A stretch of DNA of 64,000 bases from the NCBI RefSeq assembly GCF_024169245.1, contig NZ_JALJWP010000001.1:5503501-5567500 (forward strand), read 5' to 3'. This DNA is from Pseudomonas koreensis (lineage in GTDB: Bacteria > Pseudomonadota > Gammaproteobacteria > Pseudomonadales > Pseudomonadaceae). Positions within the stretch are counted from its first letter, which is position 1; each line of letters opens with the position of its first letter. A program made the translations under genes and the position numbers. Below the pieces are notes generated by a model, which saw only the letters and a program-made list of their open reading frames with translations, was not told where the DNA came from and made no database searches. Of the stretch, positions 27,388 through 35,748 are shown piece after piece.

Positions 27388-27861
27388 CTATTGTTTGAAT
27401 TCGAAATCCAGCGCCGCGCCTTCTACATCGCGTCGCGCTTCGTTGCGAAGTTGCAACTGCATTTCGTTGCTGAGCAAGCGGCCGTTGAGCTGAAAACCGT
27501 TGTCTTTCTCGCCAAACATCTGCGGCAGGATCGCCTCGCGTTTGGGCAGCTCCACGGTACCCTTGGGCTTCAACTCTTCAACCATATCCTTGGGCAGGCT
27601 GAGATCGAGTTTTGCCGGCGGCAATTTGGTTTTCGCCACTTCGCTGGCGGATTTCGATTTCGACGCAACCGGGCGGCGCTTCTTCACTGTGGCGTTTTTT
27701 TTGGCCTGGGCTTTCTTCGCGGGAACCGCGGTTTTCACGGCTTTGTTCGCCGTACCCGTCGCTGCCGGTTTTTCCTGGGCTGCGGCCGCCATGACACCCG
27801 GTACCTGACCGATCATCAGCAAACCCAGCAATACCCACGCGGCAGGAACAATCGCTTTCAT
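27388..27861 (-). CDS. secreted Lys/Ala-rich hypothetical protein
   Basis: The 157-residue product starts MKAIVPAAWVLLGLLMIGQV with a signal peptide ending near VMAAAA. It is followed by about 70 residues rich in Lys, Ala and Pro (KKAQAKKNATVKKRRPVAS). A conserved-looking end reads LPKREAILPQMFGEKDNGFQLNGRLLSNEM. Relatives are sometimes mislabelled as translation initiation factor 2 because of the basic repeats. I see no such domain, and the function is unknown. Confidence 0.75.
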   Translation of the reverse strand: MKAIVPAAWVLLGLLMIGQVPGVMAAAAQEKPAATGTANKAVKTAVPAKKAQAKKNATVKKRRPVASKSKSASEVAKTKLPPAKLDLSLPKDMVEELKPKGTVELPKREAILPQMFGEKDNGFQLNGRLLSNEMQLQLRNEARRDVEGAALDFEFKQ

Positions 27862-27940
27862 GGACCCAACGAGACTAACGGCAGAGGGCCACATGCTCGC
27901 CTGTTGTGCGTCACATGACAAGCATCACCTCCCTCCTCGT

Positions 27941-29380
27941 TCAGAATCCGCCAGCGGTTTCCTGACACAGTTGCGTCGCCAACAGACCCAGCGTCATCAG
28001 TGCCCGCTCCGCCTCGCGATTCCAAGGAATGCCGCAATTGAGGCGGATACAGTGGTTGAACTGCTCGGTGTTACTGAAGATCAGCCCCGGCGCGATGCTG
28101 ATGCCTTGCTGCAATGCGCGGACATGCAATTCCTGAGTGTTGACCCGCCCCGGCAAGCTCACCCACAGGATAAAACCGCCGGTGGGCCGGGACATTTGCG
28201 TGCCTTCGGGGAAATGTTGCTGCACCGCGAGCTGAAACGCACTGAGATTTTTTCGGTATTCCTGACGGATGTACCGTAAATGCCGGTCATAACCGCCGTT
28301 TTCCAGATAGGCGGCGATCGCCATTTGCGTAACGCTGCACGCCGAATGGGTGCTGAAGGTTTGCAGGCGCTGGATTTCCTGCTGGTACTTGCCAGCGATC
28401 ATCCAGCCGATGCGCACACCTGGCGATAAGGTTTTGGAGAAGCTCGAGCAGTAGATCACCCGATCCAGCCGGTCATAGGCTTTCAGCGCTTTGGTGCGGC
28501 CTTGCTCGAACATCAGTTCGCCATAGATATCGTCTTCGACAATCTGAATGTCGAAATCCGAGGCCAGGCGCAGCAACTGTTTCTGCCGCTCTTCCGGCAT
28601 GGTTCCGCCGAGTGGATTGCTCAGGCGCGTGGTCAGCACCAGTGCCTTGATCGACCATTGGTTGGCGGCCAGTTGCAAGGCTTCCAGGCTCATGCCGGTG
28701 GCGGGATCACTGGGGATTTCGATGACTTTCAGACCGAGCAGATCAGCCAGTTGCAGCAGGCCGTAATAGGTCGGTGATTCCGCCGCGATCAGATCGCCCG
28801 GCCGGGTCAGCACGCGCAATGACATTTGCAAGGCATCGACACAGCCGTGGGTGATCACCACTTCCGACGGATCGACCACCACGCCGGCGTCCCGCATGCG
28901 GATCGCGACTTGCCGGCGCAGCGGTTCGAAGCCGGGGCTGAACATGTAGCTGAACGCCCGTGGACTGTGAAACCGGGTGACCTTGGCGAGCTGCTGATGC
29001 AGTGCCCTTACCGGCAAATAATCGACACTCGGCACCGCAGCGCCAAGCGGGAACACGCCTTCACGCCGGGACTCGACCAATACCTGTTGGATGATGCTGC
29101 TGCGGGTGACCAGCCCCGGCCGTTCGACCCGGGCAATGTCCGGCGTCGGCGCGGTCAGCGCCGGGGTCTGGTGCACGTAGTAACCCGACTGCGGCCGGGC
29201 GCGGATCAGGCCCTGATCTTCAAGGTTGGCGTACGCCTGCAGCACAGTCGCATGGCTGACGTTGAGCTGCGAACTCATCTTGCGCACCGAAGGCACGCGC
29301 TCCCCGGGTTGATAGACACCACGGCGGATGTCTTCGGCCAGTTGCTGAGCAATACGTTGGTAGAGCAAGAGATTGGTCAT
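27941..29380 (-). CDS. MocR-type regulator (GntR HTH fused to aminotransferase domain)
   Basis: The 479-residue protein has a winged helix at residues 1-75 (RRGVYQPGERVPSVRKMSSQLNVSHATV). A class I/II aminotransferase-fold domain follows, with the PLP-lysine region YCSSFSKTLSPGVRIGWM near residue 310. MocR proteins sense amino-acid or pyridoxal-like ligands and often control a neighbouring divergent gene. Here no divergent partner exists, so self-control or a distant target is likely. The upstream region carries repeated GTAC-containing half-sites (see regulatory entry). Confidence 0.9.
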   Translation of the reverse strand: MTNLLLYQRIAQQLAEDIRRGVYQPGERVPSVRKMSSQLNVSHATVLQAYANLEDQGLIRARPQSGYYVHQTPALTAPTPDIARVERPGLVTRSSIIQQVLVESRREGVFPLGAAVPSVDYLPVRALHQQLAKVTRFHSPRAFSYMFSPGFEPLRRQVAIRMRDAGVVVDPSEVVITHGCVDALQMSLRVLTRPGDLIAAESPTYYGLLQLADLLGLKVIEIPSDPATGMSLEALQLAANQWSIKALVLTTRLSNPLGGTMPEERQKQLLRLASDFDIQIVEDDIYGELMFEQGRTKALKAYDRLDRVIYCSSFSKTLSPGVRIGWMIAGKYQQEIQRLQTFSTHSACSVTQMAIAAYLENGGYDRHLRYIRQEYRKNLSAFQLAVQQHFPEGTQMSRPTGGFILWVSLPGRVNTQELHVRALQQGISIAPGLIFSNTEQFNHCIRLNCGIPWNREAERALMTLGLLATQLCQETAGGF

Positions 29381-29427
29381 GACGCAGCACTCGATTTCAC
29401 GGGCGTTTTATTCTTGTGTGAAACAAT

Positions 29428-29507
29428 ACCGGAACAGTTTAGAAGTGTACTGGGACAGTTGCCAGATTACTCGACCGTACAGTGCGGTGTCTGCCCCATC
29501 TGTACGG
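29428..29507. promoter_or_regulatory. candidate MocR operator cluster
   Basis: Upstream of the MocR gene, GGAACAGTTT and GGGACAGTTG form a direct repeat. CCGTACAG (29475-29482) and CTGTACGG (29500-29507) form an inverted repeat with a 17-base spacer. MocR regulators often bind repeated half-sites near their own promoter. Function is inference. Confidence 0.45.
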
Positions 29508-29532
29508 TTTTGCGCGGCAATCGACACAGACG

Positions 29533-29567
29533 TAAAAAAGCCCGGCGCTGCATGACAGGCCGGGCTT
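29533..29567 (-). terminator. intrinsic terminator of the OmpA operon
   Basis: On the minus strand GAAGCCCGGC, a loop, and GCCGGGCTTTTTTAC form a stem with a T tract. It lies about 16 bases after the OmpA-family gene stop. Confidence 0.85.
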
Positions 29568-29583
29568 CCCAGAGACGCAACCC

Positions 29584-30396
29584 TCAGCGGGCGGCGCCGA
29601 GCTGGCCTTTTTCGTCGGAGAAAACAATTTCCACCCGGCGGTTCTGCGCCCTGCCGCGCTCGGAAGCATTGGCGTCTACCGGAAACTGGTCACCGTAACC
29701 TTCGACCTGAATGCGTTTTTCATCGACGCCCAGATCGACCAGCACGTCAGCCACCGATTGCGCGCGGTCGCGGGACAGTTTGAGGTTTTCCTGTTTGCCG
29801 CCGGTGCTGTCGGTATAACCCTCGATGCGCACCACGCGCTTGGGGTTCAGTTGCAGGAACTGAACGATCTTCAACACGACACGGTTGGCCGAGTTCTTCA
29901 GTTCCGCTTCGCCGGTGTCGAACAACACGTCGCCGAGGGTCATCACCAGACCGCGATCGGTCTGCGTGGTGGCCAGCGCCACGATCTGTTCCTCCAGCCA
30001 TTTGCCCTGCTGCTGCACGCTGAGCAGCTTCGATTCGCGCAGGGCCAGTTGCAGCCGTTGCCGCTCCAGCTCGAGCTTGGCTGCGCGTTCCTCATTGAGC
30101 GCCTGATTGGTATGCTCGCGAGCGATTTCGCTGTAGCGCTGACTCAGGTAGGCGTAATGCACCACGTCGGCACCGCTGCCCCAATAGGTCGACAGACGAT
30201 CGGCGCGGGCCAGGGATTCACCGGCACGGATCACGTCTTTCGGCGCGATGCGCAGCACGTTGGAATCTTCCTTGACCTTCTGGAAATCAGCGCCGGCCTG
30301 TTGCAGCGCCGCCTCGCTATGCTGGCCGGCGCAGCCGTACAGGCTGGCGCAACCGGCAAGAAGCAGAATGCCAAGGGCGTTGGAATTCAGGCTCAT
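29584..30396 (-). CDS. OmpA-family lipoprotein with DUF4398-like N-terminus
   Basis: The 270-residue product has a lipoprotein signal (LLLAGCASLYGCAGQ). A helical DUF4398-like part rich in Glu/Arg/Leu follows (about 30-140). A C-terminal OmpA peptidoglycan-binding domain has FDTGEAELKNSANRVV, RIEGYTDSTGG and GRAQNRRVEIVF. It should tie the outer membrane to the cell wall. Its start overlaps the stop of the preceding DUF4398 gene by four bases (ATGA), so the two are coupled. Confidence 0.9.
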   Translation of the reverse strand: MSLNSNALGILLLAGCASLYGCAGQHSEAALQQAGADFQKVKEDSNVLRIAPKDVIRAGESLARADRLSTYWGSGADVVHYAYLSQRYSEIAREHTNQALNEERAAKLELERQRLQLALRESKLLSVQQQGKWLEEQIVALATTQTDRGLVMTLGDVLFDTGEAELKNSANRVVLKIVQFLQLNPKRVVRIEGYTDSTGGKQENLKLSRDRAQSVADVLVDLGVDEKRIQVEGYGDQFPVDANASERGRAQNRRVEIVFSDEKGQLGAAR

Positions 30397-30755
30397 TGCG
30401 CTTCCCCCAGTTGCAGCTGCTTGCGCAGGCGGACAATGCGGGTATTGAGCACATTGAGTTGCTCTTCGCTTTTTTTCGTCAGCACCTTGGCTTCGGCCAG
30501 ACGTGCATCCAGTTCGGCCTGCTCGGCACGCATGCGCGCGTTGCGATAGGACTCGTCCGCCATATTGCCCTTGGCACGGTTGTATTTGGTTTCGGCCAGC
30601 TGCATTTCCGGCACTTCGTCAGCGGTGGCGCCGACTGCCTTGGCCTGCGCGATGGCTTGTTCGGTCAAACGCATTTGTTCACTGGGTGCCGGATCGGTTG
30701 CGCACCCGGCCAGGGCCAGAACGGCCACAGCCGCGAAAAGAGGTCGAATACTCAC
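30393..30755 (-). CDS. DUF4398 lipoprotein
   Basis: The 120-residue product starts MSIRPLFAAVAVLALAGCAT with a clear lipobox (LAGC). A long amphipathic helix follows (AETKYNRAKGNMADESYRNARMRAEQAELDARLAEAK), typical of DUF4398. It sits between a periplasmic binding-protein gene ten bases upstream and the OmpA gene. The trio probably makes one envelope complex of unknown role. Confidence 0.88.
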   Translation of the reverse strand: MSIRPLFAAVAVLALAGCATDPAPSEQMRLTEQAIAQAKAVGATADEVPEMQLAETKYNRAKGNMADESYRNARMRAEQAELDARLAEAKVLTKKSEEQLNVLNTRIVRLRKQLQLGEAQ

Positions 30756-30764
30756 TAAGAATCC

Positions 30765-31586
30765 CTACTGTTTTGGGGCACTGACAGGTTGTGGCGGCTG
30801 TTGCTGTTGCGCCTTCCAGCGCTCGATGTTGCGTTGCAGCGCGGCTTCCGTCAGTCCGGACGCGGACAATTCTGTCATCTTTTTGGCGAGCTGTCCGCGC
30901 AACCACGGATCGTTGCAGGCCGAGTTATGCGAAACCGCGAGGAACAGACCCGGCCGGTCGATGGGTTGCTCGAACGTCAACAGATCGTTGCTCATGCCTA
31001 ATGCCTGCGCGGCGGCGAGCCCTGAGTAGCGCCCGGCGAGTACATATTCCACCTCACCCAAGAGCAATTTCTGCAAGGCCTGGGTAAGGTTGGCCGTCCG
31101 CGTCAGGGTCAGATTCTGCTCGGCGAAAGCGCCGAATGCCTGGGTCATCCGAGACTTTTCCGACACCGCGCCGGCATGGCCTTTCAGATCGGCCGCCTCG
31201 GCATAGGTCAGCGTCGAGCCTTTGCGTGTCCACACCAGGTAGTCGTTTTCCAGCAGGGGCGGATGAATGTAGTCGAGGTTTTCCAGCTCATTCACGGTCA
31301 GCGGTGCGTCGGCCAGCATGTCCATGCGCCCGCTGCGCACTTCGTCGAGCGCTTGCGAGCGTTTGCCGGCATACAGCAGATCGACTTTGATGCCGAGGTC
31401 CTTGGCCACTTGCTGCAACAGATCGGCACTGGCACCGATCAATTGCTTGGGGTTTTGCGGGTCCTGCCAAAGGTACGGCGGCGCATCCGGGCTGCCGGTG
31501 ACGACCAGGCGCTCGCACTTGCCAGCGGCCGTGGCCAAACCGGGCAACAGCACCAATCCCAACAACCATCCGCAGCGCAGATCCAT
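30765..31586 (-). CDS. periplasmic solute-binding protein (SBP_bac_3 family)
   Basis: The 273-residue product has a signal peptide (MDLRCGWLLGLVLLPGLATA). The family-3 extracellular binding fold follows: LVVTGSPDAPPYLW, LIGASADLLQQVAKDLGI, DEVRSGRMDMLADAPLTV. No ABC permease or ATPase is adjacent. Instead it heads an operon with DUF4398 and OmpA lipoproteins, so it may be a sensor or structural component rather than a transport partner. The start at 31586 places the signal peptide at the N-terminus. Confidence 0.85.
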   Translation of the reverse strand: MDLRCGWLLGLVLLPGLATAAGKCERLVVTGSPDAPPYLWQDPQNPKQLIGASADLLQQVAKDLGIKVDLLYAGKRSQALDEVRSGRMDMLADAPLTVNELENLDYIHPPLLENDYLVWTRKGSTLTYAEAADLKGHAGAVSEKSRMTQAFGAFAEQNLTLTRTANLTQALQKLLLGEVEYVLAGRYSGLAAAQALGMSNDLLTFEQPIDRPGLFLAVSHNSACNDPWLRGQLAKKMTELSASGLTEAALQRNIERWKAQQQQPPQPVSAPKQ

Positions 31587-31616
31587 GGCCAACCGCTCCC
31601 CACTCAAATCCGAGAC

Positions 31617-31646
31617 AAAAAAAAGCCCGACCAACAGGCCGGGCTC
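31617..31646 (-). terminator. intrinsic terminator of etfBA
   Basis: On the minus strand GAGCCCGGCC, TGTT, GGTCGGGCTTTTTTTT. It lies about 20 bases after the etfA stop. Confidence 0.85.
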
Positions 31647-31667
31647 TTTATAAGTGAAGCCGCCGGA

Positions 31668-32597
31668 TTAGACCAGCTTCTCCAGCTCAGGTACTGCTTC
31701 GAACAGATCCGCCACCAGACCGTAATCGGCCACCTGGAAGATCGGCGCTTCTTCGTCCTTGTTGATCGCAACGATCACTTTGGAGTCTTTCATACCGGCC
31801 AGATGCTGGATCGCGCCGGAGATACCGACGGCGATGTACAGCTGTGGCGCAACGATCTTGCCGGTCTGACCGACCTGCATGTCGTTCGGTACGAAACCTG
31901 CGTCGACCGCAGCGCGGGAAGCACCAACAGCCGCGCCGAGCTTGTCGGCCAGAGCGTACAGGTGTTTGAAGTTGTCGCCGTTCTGCATGCCGCGACCGCC
32001 GGAAACGACGATCTTGGCAGCGGTCAGCTCAGGACGATCGGACTTGGCCAGCTCTTCGCTGACGAAGCTCGACGTACCGGCGTCGTGGGCAGCACCAACC
32101 GCTTCAACGGCAGCCGAACCACCTTCAGCGGCAATCGGATCGAAGCCGGTGGCACGCACGGTGATGACTTTGATCGCAGCAGTCGATTGCACGGTAGCGA
32201 TGGCGTTACCGGCGTAGATCGGACGCTTGAAGGTGTCAGCGCTTTCGACCGAGATGATCTCGGAGATCTGGTCAACGTCCAGCGCAGCAGCCACGCGCGG
32301 CAGGATGTTTTTGCCGTTGGAGGTCGCGGCAGCGAGGATGTGGCTGTAGCCAGCGCCCAGCTCGGCTACCAGCGGCGCGATGTTTTCCGGCAGCTGATGC
32401 GCGTAGGCGGCGTTGTCAGCGTTGAGGACTTTGCTCACGCCAGCGATTTTCGCCGCGGCTTCGGCCACCGGGCCTGCGCCCTGACCTGCCACCAGAACGT
32501 GGATGTCGCCGCCGATTTTGGCAGCAGCGGCCACGGTGTTCAGTGTGGCCGGGGCCAGCACTTTGTTGTCGTGTTCGGCGATTACCAAGATAGTCAT
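31668..32597 (-). CDS. etfA: electron transfer flavoprotein alpha subunit
   Basis: The 309-residue protein carries the FAD-binding C-terminal domain of [45 protein letters not shown] and [20 protein letters not shown]. With EtfB it accepts electrons from acyl-CoA and other dehydrogenases and passes them to ETF-ubiquinone oxidoreductase. It starts two bases after the etfB stop. The N-terminal half is alanine-rich. Confidence 0.96.
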   Translation of the reverse strand: MTILVIAEHDNKVLAPATLNTVAAAAKIGGDIHVLVAGQGAGPVAEAAAKIAGVSKVLNADNAAYAHQLPENIAPLVAELGAGYSHILAAATSNGKNILPRVAAALDVDQISEIISVESADTFKRPIYAGNAIATVQSTAAIKVITVRATGFDPIAAEGGSAAVEAVGAAHDAGTSSFVSEELAKSDRPELTAAKIVVSGGRGMQNGDNFKHLYALADKLGAAVGASRAAVDAGFVPNDMQVGQTGKIVAPQLYIAVGISGAIQHLAGMKDSKVIVAINKDEEAPIFQVADYGLVADLFEAVPELEKLV

Positions 32598-32599
32598 GA

Positions 32600-33349
32600 T
32601 CAGATTACCTTCGCTTCGTTTTTCAGTTTCTCGACCAATTCAGCCACCGACTTGACCTTGACGCCTGCGCTGCGTGCTGCCGGCGCTTCGACTTTCAGAG
32701 TCTTGTTGGTGGAGGCGGTGGAAACGCCCAAAGCGTCCGGAGTCAGCACTTCGAGAGGCTTCTTCTTGGCTTTCATGATGTTTGGCAGGGACGCGTAGCG
32801 CGGCTCGTTCAAACGCAGGTCGGTGGTGACGATGGCCGGCAGTTTCAGCGAAACGGTCTGCGCGCCGCCGTCGATTTCGCGGGTCACGGCAACGCTGTCG
32901 CCGGAGACTTCGACTTTCGAAGCGAACGTGCCCTGGCCGTAGCCGCTCAGTGCAGCGAGCATCTGACCGGTCTGGTTGTTGTCGCTGTCGATCGCCTGTT
33001 TGCCAAGGATCACCAACTGAGGCTGTTCCTTGTCGACGACGGCCTTGAGCAGCTTGGCCACGGCCAGCGAGGTCAGGTCTTCAGCGGATTCGACGAGGAT
33101 GGCGCGGTCGGCACCCAGAGCCAGTGCGGTACGCAGCTGCTCCTGAGCGGTGGTCGGGCCGATGGAGACGACGACGATTTCAGTCGCAACGCCCTTCTCT
33201 TTCAGGCGTACGGCTTCTTCCACGGCGATTTCGCAGAATGGGTTCATCGACATCTTGACGTTGGCGAGGTCGACGCCGGAATTGTCCGCCTTGACGCGGA
33301 CCTTGACGTTGTAATCCACAACGCGTTTGACAGCTACAAGAACCTTCAT
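32600..33349 (-). CDS. etfB: electron transfer flavoprotein beta subunit
   Basis: The 249-residue protein has the ETF beta/FixA fold: [38 protein letters not shown], the AMP site region [22 protein letters not shown], and [20 protein letters not shown]. It forms the soluble heterodimer with EtfA. The gene is divergent from etfD. Its promoter lies within or beyond a 178-bp element with inverted ends (33421-33598). Confidence 0.96.
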   Translation of the reverse strand: MKVLVAVKRVVDYNVKVRVKADNSGVDLANVKMSMNPFCEIAVEEAVRLKEKGVATEIVVVSIGPTTAQEQLRTALALGADRAILVESAEDLTSLAVAKLLKAVVDKEQPQLVILGKQAIDSDNNQTGQMLAALSGYGQGTFASKVEVSGDSVAVTREIDGGAQTVSLKLPAIVTTDLRLNEPRYASLPNIMKAKKKPLEVLTPDALGVSTASTNKTLKVEAPAARSAGVKVKSVAELVEKLKNEAKVI

Positions 33350-33420
33350 GGATTCCTCGTTACTCTCCGGTGAAAAGAAAGTCGCCTAGGCGAACCTGGC
33401 GGATGATGCTCATCGGGCGA

Positions 33421-33598
33421 CAAGGGCACCTCTAAAAACGCCGGCTTGAATGTGAGGTGATTCACTTGGCGAAGGCTGATGACCGTTCGTCAGGGGTGAC
33501 TGCCGGGTCATTCATTCCCACGCTGTGTAAACTGCGCGCCGGACTTGCGCTGCGCATCACCGTCTACTGCCTGTGCCCTGTCTTTAGAGGTGCTCTTG
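33421..33598. mobile_element. 178-bp MITE-like element with 19-bp inverted ends
   Basis: CAAGGGCACCTCTAAAAAC at 33421-33439 and GTCTTTAGAGGTGCTCTTG at 33580-33598 are inverted repeats matching at 17 of 19 positions. The inside has no ORF with a ribosome-binding site. I see no flanking target duplication, so it may be a relic of an insertion or a long-range hairpin. Confidence 0.45.
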
Positions 33599-33727
33599 AA
33601 ACCGCCAGTCTGCCTACGGCGAGCGCAAAACCGCCCGTATCTTGACCGGAACGCCCATTCTGGTCAATACGCCAAAATGCCCTGTCATAAGCCGCGCTTC
33701 TTTGATTTATCAGGGCTGGAGGCGATT

Positions 33728-33741
33728 CAAACAAACGTTTG
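33728..33741. promoter_or_regulatory. candidate PsrA operator in the etf divergent region
   Basis: CAAAC-AAAC-GTTTG matches the PsrA consensus (G/C)AAAC-N2-4-GTTTG/C as I know it, inside the longer palindrome ACAAACGTTTGT. PsrA is the fatty-acid-responsive TetR repressor of beta-oxidation genes in pseudomonads. The site lies 160 bases before etfD. Confidence 0.6.
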
Positions 33742-33776
33742 TATTGGACGCTGGGAGTGGTGTAGATATAATGCGC

Positions 33777-33782
33777 CGCCTA
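33777..33782 (+). promoter_or_regulatory. -10 box candidate for etfD
   Basis: A perfect TATAAT lies 36 bases downstream of the candidate PsrA site and about 118 bases before the etfD start. No convincing -35 stands 16-18 bases upstream, so an activator or weak -35 is implied. Confidence 0.45.
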
Positions 33783-33899
33783 GAGAGAAAGGTGGATTCG
33801 CCAATATTCCCTTTGACGTTAACGTAAAGGCAATACGGATGCGAGATCAAACCTCCATATTAGAAAAAAAACTGTTGAGCCTTGAGTAGGAGATAGCCT

Positions 33900-35564
33900 G
33901 TGGAACGCGAATACATGGAATTCGACGTCGTCATCGTCGGTGCCGGCCCCGCTGGTCTGTCCGCCGCCTGCCGCTTGAAGCAGAAGGCCGCTGACGCCGG
34001 TAAGGAAATCAGCGTCTGCGTGGTCGAAAAAGGCTCCGAAGTCGGCGCGCACATCCTCTCCGGTGCGGTGTTCGAACCGCGCGCACTGAACGAGCTGTTC
34101 CCGGACTGGAAAGAACTCGGCGCGCCGCTGAACACGCCAGTAACACGCGATGACATTTTCGTGCTGAAAAACGCCGACAGCGCGCAGAAGATTCCTGACT
34201 TCTTTGTGCCCAAGACCATGCACAACGAAGGCAACTACATTATCTCCCTCGGCAACCTGTGCCGCTGGCTGGCTCAGCAGGCCGAAAACCTCGGTGTGGA
34301 AATCTACCCGGGCTTCGCCGCTCAGGAAGCACTGATCGATGAAAACGGCGTGGTGCGCGGGATCATCACCGGTGATCTGGGCGTAGATCGTGAAGGCCAG
34401 CCGAAAGAAGGCCTGTACACCCCGGGCATGGAACTGCGTGGCAAGTACACGCTGTTCGCCGAAGGCTGCCGTGGTCACATCGGCAAGCAACTGATCAAGC
34501 GTTACAACCTCGACAGCGATGCCGACGTCCAGCATTACGGCATCGGTCTGAAAGAGATCTGGGAAATCGACCCGGCCAAGCATCAGCCAGGCCTGGTGGT
34601 GCACACCGCCGGCTGGCCGCTGGACATCATGGGCACCGAGAACACCGGCGGCTCGTTCCTTTATCACCTGGAAAACAATCAGGTGGTGGTCGGTCTGATC
34701 GTCGACCTGTCCTACAGCAACACTTACCTGTCGCCATTCGACGAATTCCAGCGCCTCAAGCATCACCCGGTGCTCAAGCAATACCTGGAAGGCGGCAAGC
34801 GCGTCAGCTACGGCGCCCGCGCCATCGCCAAGGGCGGCCTGAACTCGCTGCCGAAAATGGTCTTCAAGGGTGGCGCGCTGATCGGTTGCGACCTCGGTAC
34901 CCTGAACTTCGCCAAGATCAAAGGCAGCCACACCGCGATGAAGTCCGGCATGCTCGCGGCTGAATCGGTAGCCGATGCGCTGTTCGCCGAGCAGGACTGC
35001 ACGGTCGAGCTGACCACTTATGTTGACGCGTTCAAGAACAGCTGGCTGCACGAAGAACTGTTCGCCAGTCGCAACTTCGGCGCGGCGATTCACAAATACG
35101 GCGCGATCATCGGTGGTGGTTTCAACTGGCTCGACCAGAACATCTTCGGCGGCAAACTGCCGTTCACCCTGCGCGACCCCAAGCCGGATTACGCCTGCCT
35201 CAAGCTCGCGGCCGACTGCAAGAAGATCGACTATCCGAAACCCGACGGCAAACTGAGTTTCGACAAACTCAGCTCGGTGTTCATCTCCGGTACCAACCAC
35301 GAAGAAGAACAGCCATGCCATTTGAAGCTGACCGACCCGAGCATCCCGATCAGCAAGAACCTGCCGCTGTACGACGAACCGGCGCAGCGCTACTGCCCGG
35401 CCGGCGTGTACGAAGTGATCACCAAGGAAGACGGCGAGAAGCGCTTCCAGATCAACGCCCAGAACTGCGTGCACTGCAAGACCTGTGACATCAAGGACCC
35501 TGCGCAGAACATCACCTGGGTGGCGCCGGAAGGTGCCGGCGGCCCGACTTATCCGAACATGTAA
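33900..35564 (+). CDS. etfD: electron transfer flavoprotein-ubiquinone oxidoreductase
   Basis: The 554-residue membrane-associated enzyme passes electrons from reduced ETF to ubiquinone. The FAD fold begins DVVIVGAGPAGLSAACRLKQ near residue 10. The C-terminal 4Fe-4S cluster uses RYCPAGVYEV and NCVHCKTCDIKDP. I use the GTG at 33900 because AGGAGA ends six bases before it. The ATG five codons on has no such site. Divergence from etfBA suggests shared control by the region between them. A terminator follows. Confidence 0.95.
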   Translation: MEREYMEFDVVIVGAGPAGLSAACRLKQKAADAGKEISVCVVEKGSEVGAHILSGAVFEPRALNELFPDWKELGAPLNTPVTRDDIFVLKNADSAQKIPDFFVPKTMHNEGNYIISLGNLCRWLAQQAENLGVEIYPGFAAQEALIDENGVVRGIITGDLGVDREGQPKEGLYTPGMELRGKYTLFAEGCRGHIGKQLIKRYNLDSDADVQHYGIGLKEIWEIDPAKHQPGLVVHTAGWPLDIMGTENTGGSFLYHLENNQVVVGLIVDLSYSNTYLSPFDEFQRLKHHPVLKQYLEGGKRVSYGARAIAKGGLNSLPKMVFKGGALIGCDLGTLNFAKIKGSHTAMKSGMLAAESVADALFAEQDCTVELTTYVDAFKNSWLHEELFASRNFGAAIHKYGAIIGGGFNWLDQNIFGGKLPFTLRDPKPDYACLKLAADCKKIDYPKPDGKLSFDKLSSVFISGTNHEEEQPCHLKLTDPSIPISKNLPLYDEPAQRYCPAGVYEVITKEDGEKRFQINAQNCVHCKTCDIKDPAQNITWVAPEGAGGPTYPNM

Positions 35565-35582
35565 GTCGAAACGCTGAACAAA

Positions 35583-35609
35583 GAGGCTCCCGAAATGGGG
35601 GCCTTTTTG
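35583..35609 (+). terminator. intrinsic terminator of etfD
   Basis: AGGCTCCC, CGAAAT-type loop, GGGGGCCTTTTTGTT shortly after the etfD stop. Confidence 0.8.
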
Positions 35610-35642
35610 TTGCCCGCGATTCCTGCACCACCGCCGAACCAA

Positions 35643-35734
35643 TGTAGGAGTGAGCCTGCTCGCGATAGCGGTGTTTCAGTCAGCATCATCGTCAACTGAT
35701 ACACCGCTATCGCGAGCAGGCTCACTCCTACAGG
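35643..35734. repeat. REPIN, GAGTGAGC-type, long loop
   Basis: TGTAGGAGTGAGCCTGCTCG and its inverted copy enclose a loop whose own ends pair (GATAGCGGTGT and ACACCGCTATC). Confidence 0.9.
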
Positions 35735-35748
35735 GGATCTCCATTGGC

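Noticed and set aside
33545..33889. 114-codon plus-strand frame before etfD
   Set aside because: It runs across the MITE-like element, the PsrA-type site and the TATAAT box. It has no ribosome-binding site or family resemblance.
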